DNA of 64,000 bases from contig NZ_FNEQ01000013.1 in the NCBI RefSeq assembly GCF_900100205.1, forward strand, positions 1 through 64,000, written 5' to 3'. This document shows positions 44,547 through 55,797 of the stretch, one piece after another. The position numbers were made by a program, and so were the translations under genes. This DNA is from Duganella sp. OV510 (lineage in GTDB: Bacteria > Pseudomonadota > Gammaproteobacteria > Burkholderiales > Burkholderiaceae_D). Numbering within the stretch: the first letter of the stretch is position 1; each line of letters begins with the position of its first letter. The notes below the pieces were generated by a model. That model searched no databases. It was not told the DNA's origin and worked only from the letters and a program-made list of their open reading frames with translations.

Positions 44547-45968
44547 ATGCAGCCTAAATACCTCTCCCTGATCATTGCTGCCGCCCTGAGCGCGGCGTCC
44601 TTCGGCGCGCAAGCGTCCGGCTACCGTTTCGGTTCGCAAAGCGTGGCCGGCCAAGGCACGGCTGACGCCAATGGCGCCGAAGCAGCTGACCCTTCGACCA
44701 TTTTCTACAACCCGGCCGGCCTGTCGCGCCTGGAAGGCACGCAGATCAGCACCGGCGCCACCGTGGTGGTGCCGCACTCGACCTACAATGACACCGGCTC
44801 GACCCGCTTCACCGGCACGCCAACCGGCGGCACCCAGGCCGATGGCTACGCACCGGATGCAGTGGCCGCGCCAGCGCTGTACATCAGCAAGAAGCTGGAC
44901 GACAAGTGGACGGCAGGCTTGGGCCTGTACGTGCCATACGGCGCCAAGCTGGACTACGGCAACACCTGGAACGGCCGCTACGCGCTGTCCAACATCAAGC
45001 TGGAAGCCATCACGCTGAACCCATCGGTAGCGTGGAAGCTGAACGAGCACCATGCCTTCGGCTTCGGTATCGATGCTGAATTCATGAAGGCTGAGCTGGG
45101 CCAGGCAGTCGACGTACCAGGTTCGGTGGCCGCGCTGTCGAGCGGCGCCGGCGCTGCCCAAGGCGCGGCACTGATCAGGCAGATCGCCGCGCTGGGCGGC
45201 AATCCTGCGCTGCTGCGCACCGCCACCGACGGCCACGGCTCGAATGACGGCAAGGACTGGGGCTGGGGCTTCAACTTGGGCTATATGTTCACGCTGGACG
45301 AGAACACCCGCTTCGGCCTGGCTTACCGCTCGTCGATCTCGCACAAGCTGCGCGGCAGCACCGTGTGGGACTTCTCGCAAGTGACCAGCGATCCTATCGT
45401 CAACAAAGTGCTGCAAACCGCGTCGCGCAAGGAAAACTCGGCCGCGCTGGTGGCGCTGCGCACGCCGGAAACGCTGTCGGCTAACGTGTTCCACCAGTTC
45501 AATTCGAAGTGGGCCGGCATGGCGGACGTGACCTTCACCCGCAACAACCGCATGGGCAACCTGGACATCGAATTCCCAGGCACCACCGAAGGCGCGGAAG
45601 TGATCCGTCAGCAATGGAAAAACACCGTGCGCGTTTCGCTGGGCGGCAACTATGCCTACAGCGAGAACCTGACGCTGCGCGGCGGTATCGCCTATGACGA
45701 ATCGCCAGTGCAGAGCGCCGAGCTGACCCACCCGGCGCTGCCGGACAGCGATCGCATGCAGTATTCGATCGGCGCCAACTGGAAGCTGAGCCCACGTTCG
45801 TCGATTGACCTGGCGTACAGCTTCCTGGACTTCAAGGATGCCCATATCAACTACACCAACCAGTGCAACCCGCTGGCGGCAGCTTGCACCGGCAACGGCG
45901 AAACCACGCGTGGCGTCTATCAGACCCACCTGTCGCTGATCGGTCTGTCGTACAACTACAAGTTCTGA
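44547..45968 (+). CDS. OmpP1/FadL-family outer membrane transporter
   Basis: 473 residues. A signal peptide is cleaved after AQA (about residue 23), leaving the FadL-type N-terminus SGYRFGSQSVAGQGTADANG that forms the plug. ADPSTIFYNPAGLSRL is the family signature, and the chain ends in an outer-membrane beta-signal (LSYNYKF). Relatives import long-chain fatty acids or hydrophobic aromatics. It is monocistronic and ends in a strong terminator. Confidence 0.92.
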   Translation: MQPKYLSLIIAAALSAASFGAQASGYRFGSQSVAGQGTADANGAEAADPSTIFYNPAGLSRLEGTQISTGATVVVPHSTYNDTGSTRFTGTPTGGTQADGYAPDAVAAPALYISKKLDDKWTAGLGLYVPYGAKLDYGNTWNGRYALSNIKLEAITLNPSVAWKLNEHHAFGFGIDAEFMKAELGQAVDVPGSVAALSSGAGAAQGAALIRQIAALGGNPALLRTATDGHGSNDGKDWGWGFNLGYMFTLDENTRFGLAYRSSISHKLRGSTVWDFSQVTSDPIVNKVLQTASRKENSAALVALRTPETLSANVFHQFNSKWAGMADVTFTRNNRMGNLDIEFPGTTEGAEVIRQQWKNTVRVSLGGNYAYSENLTLRGGIAYDESPVQSAELTHPALPDSDRMQYSIGANWKLSPRSSIDLAYSFLDFKDAHINYTNQCNPLAAACTGNGETTRGVYQTHLSLIGLSYNYKF

Positions 45969-45987
45969 TACATGAGCGCGTAGCACA

Positions 45988-46014
45988 AAGGGCCTTCATT
46001 CGGGCCCTTTTTTA
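45988..46014 (+). terminator. Intrinsic terminator of the FadL gene
   Basis: AAAGGGCC (45988-45995) pairs with GGCCCTTT (46004-46011), with six T from 46009 to 46014. It lies between converging genes; the minus-strand side has only a three-base T run. Confidence 0.88.
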
Positions 46015-46027
46015 TTGTCCGGTTGCC

Positions 46028-47428
46028 TCAGGCGGCTTTGCGGTCGCTGTCGATGGGCTGGTCGGCGTCACTGTTGAAGACGGCCTGGTCGGTTTCGCCC
46101 AGCACGCGGCTGGTGACGGCGCCAGCGGTAATCGAGCCGCTGACGTTGAGCGCGGTACGGCCCATGTCGATCAGCGGTTCGATCGAGATCAGCAGGCCGG
46201 CCAGCGCCACCGGCAGGTTCATCGACGACAGCACGATCAGCGCGGCAAAGGTGGCGCCGCCGCCAACGCCAGCCACTCCCACCGAGCCGATGGTGATGAT
46301 GGCCAGCAGCGGCGCGATAAAGCCGATGGTGAATGGATCGATGCCGACCGTCGGCGCAATCATCACTGCCAGCATGGCCGGGTAAATGCCGGCACAGCCG
46401 TTCTGGCCGATGGTGGCGCCAAACGATGCGGCAAAGTTGGCGATGCCTTCCGGTGTGCCCAGGCGCTGCGTCTGCGTTTGTACGCTCATCGGAATGGCGC
46501 CGGCGCTGCTGCGCGAGGTGAAGGCAAAGGTCAGCACCGGCAGGATCTTCCTGGTCCAGCGCAGCGGATTCAGGCCCAGGCCGGTGACGATCAGCAGGTG
46601 CACCACAAACATCAGCAGCAGCGCACTGTACGACGCCAGCACAAAATCGATCAGGTGCAGGATGTCGGTATAGCTGGAGCTGGACACCACCTGCGCCATC
46701 AGCGCGAACACGCCATACGGCGTCAGCCGCAGCACCAGCGTGACGATGCGCATCACGATCGCATGCGCGACCTGGATGAAGCGCTCGAAGGACGCAAATA
46801 TATCCGGCTTCTTGTCATGGATGCCGGTGGCGGCGATGCCGATAAACACCGAGAAGATCACCACCGCAATGGTGGACGTTTTGCGGCCGCCGGTCATGTC
46901 GAGGAAAGGATTGGCTGGAATAAAGCTCAACAGCATGCTCGGCAGTGAAATGGCCTGCGCCGATTCCACCTTGCCTTGCAGGTAGATACCACGCGCGATA
47001 TCGGCTGCCGAGGCGGTCAGCCCGACCGCACTCAGGCTGAACAGTTTGGCCATCAGGATGCCGATGGCAGCGGCAATCAGCGTCGTCACCATCAGCGTTC
47101 CGATAGTTAGCGCACTGATTTTACCCAGCGAGTTGATACCTTTGAGCTTAAGGATGGCGGCGATGATGGACACCATAATCAGCGGCATCACGATCATCTG
47201 TAGCAATTTGACGTAGCCGGTGCCGACGATGTCCAGATATTCGCCGGTGGTCTTGATCTCGACCGCGCCGGCGCCATAGATCGCCTGCAGGGCCGCGCCC
47301 AGCAGCACGCCCAGGCCCATGCCGGTGAAAACGCGCACGGAAAAGGACGCATGCTTGCGCTGCTGCGCATACAGAAACCCGAGCAGTACCAGCGCCGCCA
47401 GCAGATTCAGGATCACATTGATTGCCAT
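46028..47428 (-). CDS. tcyP: L-cystine:proton symporter, TcyP type
   Basis: 466 residues of the dicarboxylate/amino acid:cation symporter superfamily, the length of E. coli TcyP/YdjN. Landmarks are VKLLQMIVMPLIMVSIIAA (TM3 region), TRSSAGAIPMSVQTQ (the substrate-loop serines), GATIGQNGCAGIYPAM and GVAGVGGGATFAALI. It should import cystine. A basic-acidic tail of 20 residues follows the last helix. AAGG precedes the ATG. It diverges from the chemoreceptor gene at 47623. Confidence 0.9.
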   Translation of the reverse strand: MAINVILNLLAALVLLGFLYAQQRKHASFSVRVFTGMGLGVLLGAALQAIYGAGAVEIKTTGEYLDIVGTGYVKLLQMIVMPLIMVSIIAAILKLKGINSLGKISALTIGTLMVTTLIAAAIGILMAKLFSLSAVGLTASAADIARGIYLQGKVESAQAISLPSMLLSFIPANPFLDMTGGRKTSTIAVVIFSVFIGIAATGIHDKKPDIFASFERFIQVAHAIVMRIVTLVLRLTPYGVFALMAQVVSSSSYTDILHLIDFVLASYSALLLMFVVHLLIVTGLGLNPLRWTRKILPVLTFAFTSRSSAGAIPMSVQTQTQRLGTPEGIANFAASFGATIGQNGCAGIYPAMLAVMIAPTVGIDPFTIGFIAPLLAIITIGSVGVAGVGGGATFAALIVLSSMNLPVALAGLLISIEPLIDMGRTALNVSGSITAGAVTSRVLGETDQAVFNSDADQPIDSDRKAA

Positions 47429-47622
47429 TGCTTACTACCTTGTTGTAACCGATCGTGCATTTTATATGGCCCCTAAAGTGGTTTAGAGAATATTTGGCTA
47501 TATGCGTATGTGAATTTCATATAAGAAGTGTTGTAAGTTGCTTTCCATCTGGAAATTTATGCAACTACATGAAGCTGTAGCGCGTACAATTTAATGATCA
47601 CTTTTTAATAAGGGAAACACGT

Positions 47623-49350
47623 ATGGCTATCGCAAATATGAAAGTTGGTACCCGGCTGGGCCTGGGTTTTGGCTTGGTCCTGGTACTGCTACTATTGGTA
47701 GCCGTATTGGGCTTGTTTAACATGAGCACGATCCATGCCAAGCTGGAACGCATTGTCAATGAGAATGCGGTCAAGACACAGCTGGTGAATACCATGTCCG
47801 AATCGGTGCATATTGTGGCGCGCGTCACGCGCAGCGTGGTGCTGTTGCACGAAGAACCAGCGATCCGCGCCGAAATGGATAAAGTCACCAAGGCGCGCGC
47901 CGAGTACAACACGGCGGTGGAAGCCTTGGCCAAGATGCCGGCCACTGGCAAGGGCGTCGAGATCCGTGACCGCATCGCTGCCCAGGCCAAGGTGACGCGG
48001 CCGCTGAACGACAAGCTGTTCGAGCTGGCGCTGGTCAACCAGGATGCTGAAGCCACCGAGCTGCTGATGAAGCAGGCCGGTCCGGCCACCCAGCTGTGGC
48101 AGGATGAAATGCGCCAGTACGCGGCCTTGCAGCAATCCACCAACGAGGCCGACGCGGCCGAAGCCAGCGCCGCCTATCAGCGCGCGCGCACGCTGATGCT
48201 GGCGCTGAGCGGCCTGGCAATCGTGGTTGGCGCGGTGGCGGCAGTGATGATTGCGCGCAGCCTGCTGCGCCAGCTGGGCGGCGAGCCGGACTACGCGGCG
48301 GAAATCGCCGGCCGCATCGCTTCCGGCGACCTGACGGTGATAGTGGATACCGCCAGCACCGATAACAAGAGCATGCTGCACGCCATGAAGATGATGCGCG
48401 ACGCGCTCGCCCGCATCGTGGCCGAGGTGCGCACCGGCACCGAGACCATCGCCTCGGCCTCGACCGAGATCGCCAGCGGCAACCAGGACTTGTCGGCGCG
48501 TACCGAACAGCAGGCCAGCTCGCTGGAGGAAACCGCGTCGTCGATGGAGGAATTGACCAGCGCCGTGCGCGCCAATAACGATAATGCGCGCCAGGCCAAC
48601 CAGCTGGCGCAGTCGGCGTCGGCGGTGGCGCAGCAGGGCGGTTCGGTGGTGGCGCAGGTGGTCGACACCATGGGCGCGATCAACGATTCGTCGCGCAAGA
48701 TCGTCGACATCATTTCCGTGATCGACGGTATCGCCTTCCAGACCAACATCCTGGCCTTGAATGCGGCGGTGGAAGCGGCCCGTGCCGGTGAGCAGGGGCG
48801 CGGCTTTGCGGTGGTGGCGTCCGAGGTGCGCACGCTGGCCCAGCGTTCGGCATCGGCAGCCAAGGAAATCAAGGAGCTGATTGGCGACTCGGTAGAGAAG
48901 GTCGAGATCGGCAGCAAGCTGGTGGAGCAGGCGGGACAGACGATGGAACAAGTGGTCGCCAGCGTGCAGCGCGTGACCGCCATCATGGCTGATATCTCCA
49001 CCGCCGGCGACGAGCAAAGCGCCGGCATCGAGCAGATCAACCAGGCGGTCAGCGAAATGGATACGGTGACGCAGCAGAACGCGGCGCTGGTGGAGGAGGC
49101 TGCCGCAGCGGCGGAGGCCATGCAGGACCAGGCCGCCAACCTTGAGCGCGTGGTCAGTGTGTTCCGGCTGGACGGCGTCAGCGGCGTCAGCAGCATGGGC
49201 GCGCCGCGCCGGGCAACGCCGCAGCGCAGGCCGGCTGCCGCAGCGGCGCCGGCCCGTGTCGCCAAGCCGGCGCCGCGCGTTGCCGCCCAGCCGCAAAAAC
49301 AAATCACGGCTGCCAAGGCCGGTGGAGGCGATGATTGGGAGGAATTCTGA
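47623..49350 (+). CDS. Methyl-accepting chemotaxis protein with C-terminal DWEEF
   Basis: 575 residues: TM1 (about 14-34), a four-helix-bundle type periplasmic sensor, TM2 (about 190-212), HAMP (about 213-265, with LLRQLGGEP), and a signalling domain with tip NILALNAAVEAARAGEQGRGFAVVA. The C-terminal 50 residues are an Ala/Pro-rich flexible tether ending DWEEF, which resembles the NWETF pentapeptide that docks CheR and CheB. Ligand unknown. It is a paralogue of the receptor at 60174, with a shared N-terminal KVGTRLGLGFG. Confidence 0.92.
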   Translation: MAIANMKVGTRLGLGFGLVLVLLLLVAVLGLFNMSTIHAKLERIVNENAVKTQLVNTMSESVHIVARVTRSVVLLHEEPAIRAEMDKVTKARAEYNTAVEALAKMPATGKGVEIRDRIAAQAKVTRPLNDKLFELALVNQDAEATELLMKQAGPATQLWQDEMRQYAALQQSTNEADAAEASAAYQRARTLMLALSGLAIVVGAVAAVMIARSLLRQLGGEPDYAAEIAGRIASGDLTVIVDTASTDNKSMLHAMKMMRDALARIVAEVRTGTETIASASTEIASGNQDLSARTEQQASSLEETASSMEELTSAVRANNDNARQANQLAQSASAVAQQGGSVVAQVVDTMGAINDSSRKIVDIISVIDGIAFQTNILALNAAVEAARAGEQGRGFAVVASEVRTLAQRSASAAKEIKELIGDSVEKVEIGSKLVEQAGQTMEQVVASVQRVTAIMADISTAGDEQSAGIEQINQAVSEMDTVTQQNAALVEEAAAAAEAMQDQAANLERVVSVFRLDGVSGVSSMGAPRRATPQRRPAAAAAPARVAKPAPRVAAQPQKQITAAKAGGGDDWEEF

Positions 49351-49414
49351 GATAATCGCGGCAAGCCCGGTCGTAGCGCCGGGCGTCCTGTCACTCTTTT
49401 ATGGATGAGCCTCG

Positions 49415-49882
49415 ATGAAAGTCCTGTTTGCCCTGATGTTGGTTTCGACGGCCGCGCTGGCCGATGACGCAGCGTTGTTGAAATGCCGCCAGCTGGAAGA
49501 TGGCCCGGTGCGCCTGGCTTGCTACAACGCGATCCCGCTGGGCGTGTCGAAGCCGGGGCCGGTTGCCAGCGCCGGATCTGCGCCTGCCACGCCATTGGCC
49601 GCCGCCGCGCCGGCCCAGCCTGACCCGGTGCAGGAATTCGGCCGCCAGAAGACCGTGCAGCTGGAATCCATCGAATCCTCCATCGTCGGCGAGTTTGACG
49701 GCTGGGTGCCAAACCAGCGCATCCGCCTGGCTAACGGCCAGGTGTGGCGCATTGCCGATGGCAGCGATGAAGCGATGTCGGTGACGAATCCCAAGGTCAA
49801 GCTGGAGCGCGGCGCCATGGGCGCCATCTACATGGATATCGACGGCTCGCGCACCGCGCCACGCGTCAAGCGCGAGAAATAA
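49415..49882 (+). CDS. Small secreted protein, unknown function
   Basis: 155 residues. A signal peptide ends near ALA (about residue 16). The mature N-terminus has paired cysteines in LLKCRQLEDGPVRLACYNAI (about 24 and 36), then a low-complexity Ala/Pro linker (about 50-70) and a small beta-rich domain (about 75-145) containing IVGEFDGWVPNQRIRLANGQVWRI. It lies 64 bases after the chemoreceptor gene, with a GC-rich hairpin between. I do not recognise the family. Its stop codon is embedded in a short tandem repeat. Confidence 0.7.
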   Translation: MKVLFALMLVSTAALADDAALLKCRQLEDGPVRLACYNAIPLGVSKPGPVASAGSAPATPLAAAAPAQPDPVQEFGRQKTVQLESIESSIVGEFDGWVPNQRIRLANGQVWRIADGSDEAMSVTNPKVKLERGAMGAIYMDIDGSRTAPRVKREK

Positions 49883-49904
49883 GCGCGAGATAAGCGCGAG
49901 ATAA
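49870..49904. repeat. Short tandem repeat around a stop codon
   Basis: GCGCGAGAAATAA is followed by two exact copies of GCGCGAGATAA. The first copy holds the last codons and TAA stop of the 155-residue gene. It looks like replication slippage. Confidence 0.8.
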
Positions 49905-49907
49905 GCG

Positions 49908-51226
49908 TTATCCCAGCCAGATGTCGAAGCTGGTCGCGCCCTTGCCGGTGGCGGCCAGCCGATAGGCAAAGCCGTGCCGGTTCAGCACCTCGCGCACGAA
50001 CAGCAGGCCGATGCCCTGGCCGCCTTTCTTGGTGGTGAAGAACGGCGTGAACAATTGCCGCGCTGGCACTTCGCCCAGCAGGTTGCCGCTGTCGATCACT
50101 GACAGCCGCATGCCGTCTTCGTCGCGCGCCAGCACGAAGTCAATGCGCTTGTCGTCGCCGGCGCCAGCTTCCACCGCTTCCATCGCATTCTTCACCACAT
50201 TCAATAGCGCCTGTTCCATCAGTTGCCGGTCCATGGCGATGGCTGGCACGTCGTCGCAACGCTGCCAGGCGATGTGAATGCCACGGCTGCGGCATTGTTC
50301 GCGGTACAGGTAGAGGATGTCGTCCATGATGTCGCGCACCGCGTTTGGGCGCAGTTCCGGCGCGGGCATCTTGACTACCCGCGTGAAGCGTTCGATGAAC
50401 TCGCCCAGGCTGGCGTTGCGTCGTTGCACGGCCTGGATGGCGGTGCTGAAATCGTCGCTGTCACGTTCGGTCAGTTGCTTGCGGTAGTAGAGCAGGGAGT
50501 CAAGCACCGAGCCGGTGGCGGCGACAGTGTTGTTGACTTCGTGGGCCAGTACGCGGATCAGTTTTTCGTACGTGGATTTTTCCGAGCTTTCCAGTTCCTC
50601 GGTCAGTTCCTCGACCAGCAGAAAATGGCGGCTGAAGCCGCGGTCATAGAACTGGCCGCGCTGGCCGCGGTAACGGCGGCCGTCGGCGTCGGTCAGCAGC
50701 TGTGAGTCGCCCAGTGGCAGGGCGTCGAGTTGCGCAAGCAGGCTGGCGCCATCGCGCGTGCAGTCGGCCAGCCGCTTGCCGCGCGCATCGTCGAGGCCGG
50801 GCAGCGCTTGGGCACTCGCGTTCAACAGGCTGATGCGGCCGTCGAAGTCAAACACGATGACGGCGCTGGGTGTGGCTTCCAGCAGCCGGTCGAGAAACCC
50901 TTGTTGCTCGCCGATTTGCAGGCGCTCCTGGTAGAGCGCGCCCAGCATGGTGTTGAATAACTGGACCAGTTCGTTGAGTTCGGCGTCGCTGCTGTGTTGC
51001 AGGCGGGCTGCGTAATGCTGGTCTTGCAGCAGGTCGTGGAAGTGGCGGGTATAGCCGAGCGGCTCCAGCGCGCGGCGGATCAGGCGAATGCCGAGAAGGA
51101 GGCTGAGCAGCACGGCCGCTTCCAGTCCCAGCATCAGCAAGGGCTGGGTGCGGTATAGCAGTATCGTGATCGCCAGGAACAGCAAGTGCGCGGCGACCAG
51201 GTAAGCGTACAGCCGCCGCCGCAGGC

Positions 51227-51230
<4 letters not shown>
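49908..51230 (-). CDS. NtrB/NtrY-like sensor histidine kinase
   Basis: 440 residues: two membrane helices near the start (about 8-25 and 30-50), a HAMP-like linker, a PAS domain (about 115-180, TPSAVIVFDFDGRISLLNAS), the phospho-histidine H230 in VLAHEVNNTVAATG and an ATPase domain (VVKNAMEAVE, G-box FTPFFTTKKGGQGIGL). The ASNxxx-type NNT after the histidine is typical of NtrY-like kinases. It overlaps the sigma-54 activator gene by four bases and is the last gene of the ABC operon, so it should control that regulator. Confidence 0.88.
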
Positions 51231-52672
<1,442 letters not shown>

Positions 52673-52675
52673 TGT

Positions 52676-53872
52676 TTATTCGTAGTGCAGCGCTTGCGTC
52701 GGGCTCAGGCGCGCGGCGCGCCAGCCGGGATAGAGCGAACAGAGCAAGGATAGCAGATAGATCACACTTGAAGATAGCACCGCCGCGCCGAAAAACACCG
52801 GCCAGTTCAGGCTTTCGCCGAACACGCCGGTCAGCGGCAGCTGCACCAGCAGCACCAGCGCCACCAGCATGGCGCCGCTGCTCAGCAAGAATTGTTCGGA
52901 AATGATCTGGCGGTAGATAGCACCCGCATCCGCGCCCAGCGCGCGGCGCAGGCCGATTTCCGGGATGCGCTGGGTGGTGTTCTGCCACAGCACGCCGAAC
53001 AGGCCGAAGGCCACCATCACCAGCAGGAAGGCGGCGATTACGGACAGGATCATCAGCGGAATGGTCTGCGTCTGCAGCATCGAGGCGCGGGCGTCGGTCT
53101 GGGTGGTGATGACGTAGTTCCAGTCGCCGCGTACTTGCTTCAGCCGGGCGTTCAGCCGGGTCTCGAAAATGCGTGGCGTACCTGGTTTCAGCTTGAGCAT
53201 GATGTTGTAGGTGGCATCCTTGCCGACGCCGGGTATCCAGCGCGGCAGCATGAAATAGACCGGGTCCATATACTCGCCTTGCGAACGGAACTGCTCGACC
53301 ACGCCAACCACGCGGTAGCGCTGCCCCTCTTTTTTATTGCGCGTCTGTTCGACATACAGCTGGCCGACAGGATTTTTGCCAGGGAACCATTTGTCGGCCA
53401 GGCGGCGGTTGATGACCACCGGCGCGGCGTCGGCGTTGTCATCCATGCTGGAGAAGAAACGGCCCTGTGCCACGCGCATGTCCATGGTGGCGAAATAGTC
53501 GTCGCTGATGCCCATGCCGTCGATGGTCAGCTCATGGCTGCCGTCCGGCAGCGTGTATTCGCCGGTCCAGCGCGACCTCTCGTAGGTGCCGAAGGAGCTG
53601 AAGGCGACCGATTCCACTTCAGGCATGGCCAGCAGACTGCGTTTCAGCTGGTCATAGAGTATCGGATCGTTGGGCAGGTCCTGCGCCGGACGCATGCTGA
53701 CCGACCACTGGTTTTGCCAGCCATGGCCGGTTGGCAACTGGTACAACTGCCAGTAGCGCAAGCCAAAGGCGGCAACGGCAAACACCACCATGAAGGCCAG
53801 CAGGATTTCCAGGCTCAGCATCATGTTGCGGGACTTGCGTTTCCAGATCAGTTTCAACAGATGGCGCAACAT
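52676..53872 (-). CDS. ABC transporter permease (MacB/FtsX type), second subunit
   Basis: 398 residues with the MacB layout: TM1 (about 18-38), a periplasmic MacB_PCD domain (about 40-265), and three C-terminal membrane helices (FtsX domain, with the conserved RIPEIGLRRALGA coupling segment and a C-terminal YPGWRAARLSPTQALHYE). I start at ATG 53872 (MLRHLLKLIW), which overlaps the stop of the first permease in an ATGA arrangement. It pairs with the other permease as a heterodimer driven by the ATPase at 55121. Confidence 0.88.
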   Translation of the reverse strand: MLRHLLKLIWKRKSRNMMLSLEILLAFMVVFAVAAFGLRYWQLYQLPTGHGWQNQWSVSMRPAQDLPNDPILYDQLKRSLLAMPEVESVAFSSFGTYERSRWTGEYTLPDGSHELTIDGMGISDDYFATMDMRVAQGRFFSSMDDNADAAPVVINRRLADKWFPGKNPVGQLYVEQTRNKKEGQRYRVVGVVEQFRSQGEYMDPVYFMLPRWIPGVGKDATYNIMLKLKPGTPRIFETRLNARLKQVRGDWNYVITTQTDARASMLQTQTIPLMILSVIAAFLLVMVAFGLFGVLWQNTTQRIPEIGLRRALGADAGAIYRQIISEQFLLSSGAMLVALVLLVQLPLTGVFGESLNWPVFFGAAVLSSSVIYLLSLLCSLYPGWRAARLSPTQALHYE

Positions 53873-55110
53873 CAGGCATTTCCTTTCAAGGCATGGACAG
53901 GGGCCAGGCGCGACATTTTCCACGCTGGAATCACGCCCGACAGCACGCCAAACACTAGCGTGATCAGCAGGCCGTAGCCAAACACGGCCAGGTTCAGGTG
54001 CACCTTCAGGTAGGGAATCAGGCCCGAGCCTTCCAGCCACCACAGGACGGCGCTTGAGGCCACCAGCGCGATGGCGCCGCCAATCAGGCATAGCAGCACG
54101 TTTTCCAGCACCAGTTGCGCCACCAGTTGGCGGCTGGTGGCGCCGAAGGCTTTGCGCACGCCGATCTCGCTGCTACGTTCCATGATGCGGCCGACGTTGA
54201 GGTTAATCAGATTGAGCGCCGGCAGCGCCATGAACAGCAGCATCAGTACGGCGATGATGGTCAGCAGCTTGCCGGCATCGCCATCTTCCGCCTTGCTGCT
54301 CAGCAGCGTGCGCGAGAACAGCGCCAGCTTGGAATCGCCCCAGAAGCGCGCGGTGTTGAAGACGGTCGGATCATCGAATTGCACCGTCCTGGCGGCCTCC
54401 ATGATTTCCTTTTGCAGCGCTGGCAATTCCGCCGGTGTCCGCGCCATGATGATGGCGCCGAAGCCGCCGAACAGATTGTTCTGGTAGTCGCTGGACGGCT
54501 GGGAGGTGATAGGCGTCCAGATATCGGCAAAAGCGTTGACGTGCATTTCGTCCTGCACCACGCCGATGACGGTGAACACCTGGCCATTGGCGCTGAATTT
54601 CTGTCCGAGGTAAGGCTGGCCGGGGAACAGCTTGCGCGCGGTCGATTCATTGAGCACGGCCACCATGCGGCCGTGGGCGACATCATCGGCATTGATGACA
54701 CGGCCGGAGACGATGTGGAAGTCGAGGATCTGCCAGTATTCGGCGTCCGTCAGCCGCATCAGGTGGTCGCTGACGCGGTTGTCCTGGTAGACCGACACGG
54801 ATTGTGGAATGCCGGTGGCCGCCACCAGTTCCGCATGCTTCAGCGGCTTCAGGTATTGCTCGATCAGCTTGTAGCCCAGCGTGCCGGTGCGACGGCCGCT
54901 TTTTTCCGTGTGCGTCGACTCCATCATCACCATTTGCACGAAGCGCTCGCTCCTGCCTTCCACGCCGGTCGGGTAGAAGGTGTTTTGCAGCAGCGCGGTG
55001 ACCACCATCAGCACCACCAGCGTCAGCACGATGCACAGCAAGTTGATGGCGGTGAACAGCTTGCGGCGCAGGAAGACCTTCCATGCGGTCAGCAGATAAT
55101 TTCTGAACAT
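53872..55110 (-). CDS. ABC transporter permease (MacB/FtsX type), first subunit
   Basis: 412 residues: TM1 (about 20-42), a periplasmic MacB_PCD domain (about 45-285), and the FtsX domain with three helices, RSSEIGVRKAFGATSRQL and the C-terminal IPAWKMSRLAPVHALKG. I start at ATG 55110 (MFRNYLLTAW), preceded by a strong GAGGAGG site; a longer opening overlaps the ATPase gene. Substrate unknown; MacB-like systems export peptides, lipoproteins or macrolides. Confidence 0.88.
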   Translation of the reverse strand: MFRNYLLTAWKVFLRRKLFTAINLLCIVLTLVVLMVVTALLQNTFYPTGVEGRSERFVQMVMMESTHTEKSGRRTGTLGYKLIEQYLKPLKHAELVAATGIPQSVSVYQDNRVSDHLMRLTDAEYWQILDFHIVSGRVINADDVAHGRMVAVLNESTARKLFPGQPYLGQKFSANGQVFTVIGVVQDEMHVNAFADIWTPITSQPSSDYQNNLFGGFGAIIMARTPAELPALQKEIMEAARTVQFDDPTVFNTARFWGDSKLALFSRTLLSSKAEDGDAGKLLTIIAVLMLLFMALPALNLINLNVGRIMERSSEIGVRKAFGATSRQLVAQLVLENVLLCLIGGAIALVASSAVLWWLEGSGLIPYLKVHLNLAVFGYGLLITLVFGVLSGVIPAWKMSRLAPVHALKGNA

Positions 55111-55120
55111 GCGTTCCTCC

Positions 55121-55783
55121 TCAGGCGACCAGCTGGCCGTCGAACACGCGCACGATGCGGGTGGCTTGTTTTGCCTCGTGCTCGTTGTGCGTGACCATGA
55201 CGATGGTGGTGCCTTCGCTGTGCAGCTTGAGCAGGATGTCCATGACTTCCTGGCCCATTTTGCTGTCCAGGTTGCCGGTGGGCTCATCGGCCAGCAGCAC
55301 TTGCGGCTGGCCGACGATGGCGCGGGCGATCGCCACGCGCTGCTGCTGGCCGCCGGACAGCTGGTTCGGGTAGTGGTCCAGGCGCGCGCCCAAGCCGACT
55401 TTTTCCAGCGCCTCGCGCGCCAGCCGCTGGCGCTTCTTGCTGGACATCGAACGGTATAGCAGCGGCAGCTCGACATTGTCGATCACGCGCAGGTCGTTAA
55501 TCAGGTGGAAGCTCTGGAAGATGAAGCCGAAGGTGTTGTTGCGCAGCTTGGCGACATACTTGTCCTTGTACGACGCCACTGGCGTGCCCGCTACGTGGAT
55601 CGTGCCGCTGCCGGGTTCGTCCAGCAGGCCGATCAGGTTCAGCAGCGTACTCTTGCCGCAACCGCTGGGGCCCATGATGCTGACGAATTCGGATTTCGCC
55701 ACGTGCAGGTCGATGTCTTTCAGCGCCAGTGTTTCGACTTTGTCGGTCTGGTAGGTTTTGCTGACTTGGTTCAGGCGTATCAC
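55121..55783 (-). CDS. ABC transporter ATP-binding protein (MacB/LolD type)
   Basis: 220 residues: Walker A GPSGCGKSTLLN (about 39-50), Q-loop FIFQSFHLINDL, signature LSGGQQQRVAIARA, Walker B VLLADEPTGNLDS and H-loop VMVTHNEHEA. This is the MacB/LolD/FtsE subclass, a stand-alone ATPase that serves the two permeases. It lies 14 bases after the adaptor gene and 10 before the first permease. Confidence 0.93.
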   Translation of the reverse strand: MIRLNQVSKTYQTDKVETLALKDIDLHVAKSEFVSIMGPSGCGKSTLLNLIGLLDEPGSGTIHVAGTPVASYKDKYVAKLRNNTFGFIFQSFHLINDLRVIDNVELPLLYRSMSSKKRQRLAREALEKVGLGARLDHYPNQLSGGQQQRVAIARAIVGQPQVLLADEPTGNLDSKMGQEVMDILLKLHSEGTTIVMVTHNEHEAKQATRIVRVFDGQLVA

Positions 55784-55797
55784 GGTGTTCTCCCTGG

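Noticed and set aside
47473..47500. TAAAGTGG upstream of the chemoreceptor as a sigma-28 -35 box
   Set aside because: The sequence 11 bases on does not resemble GCCGATAA.
49365..49384. GCCCGG/CCGGGC hairpin after the 47623 receptor gene as a terminator
   Set aside because: The stem is only 6 bp and the nearest T run is more than 10 bases away; it may be chance in GC-rich DNA.
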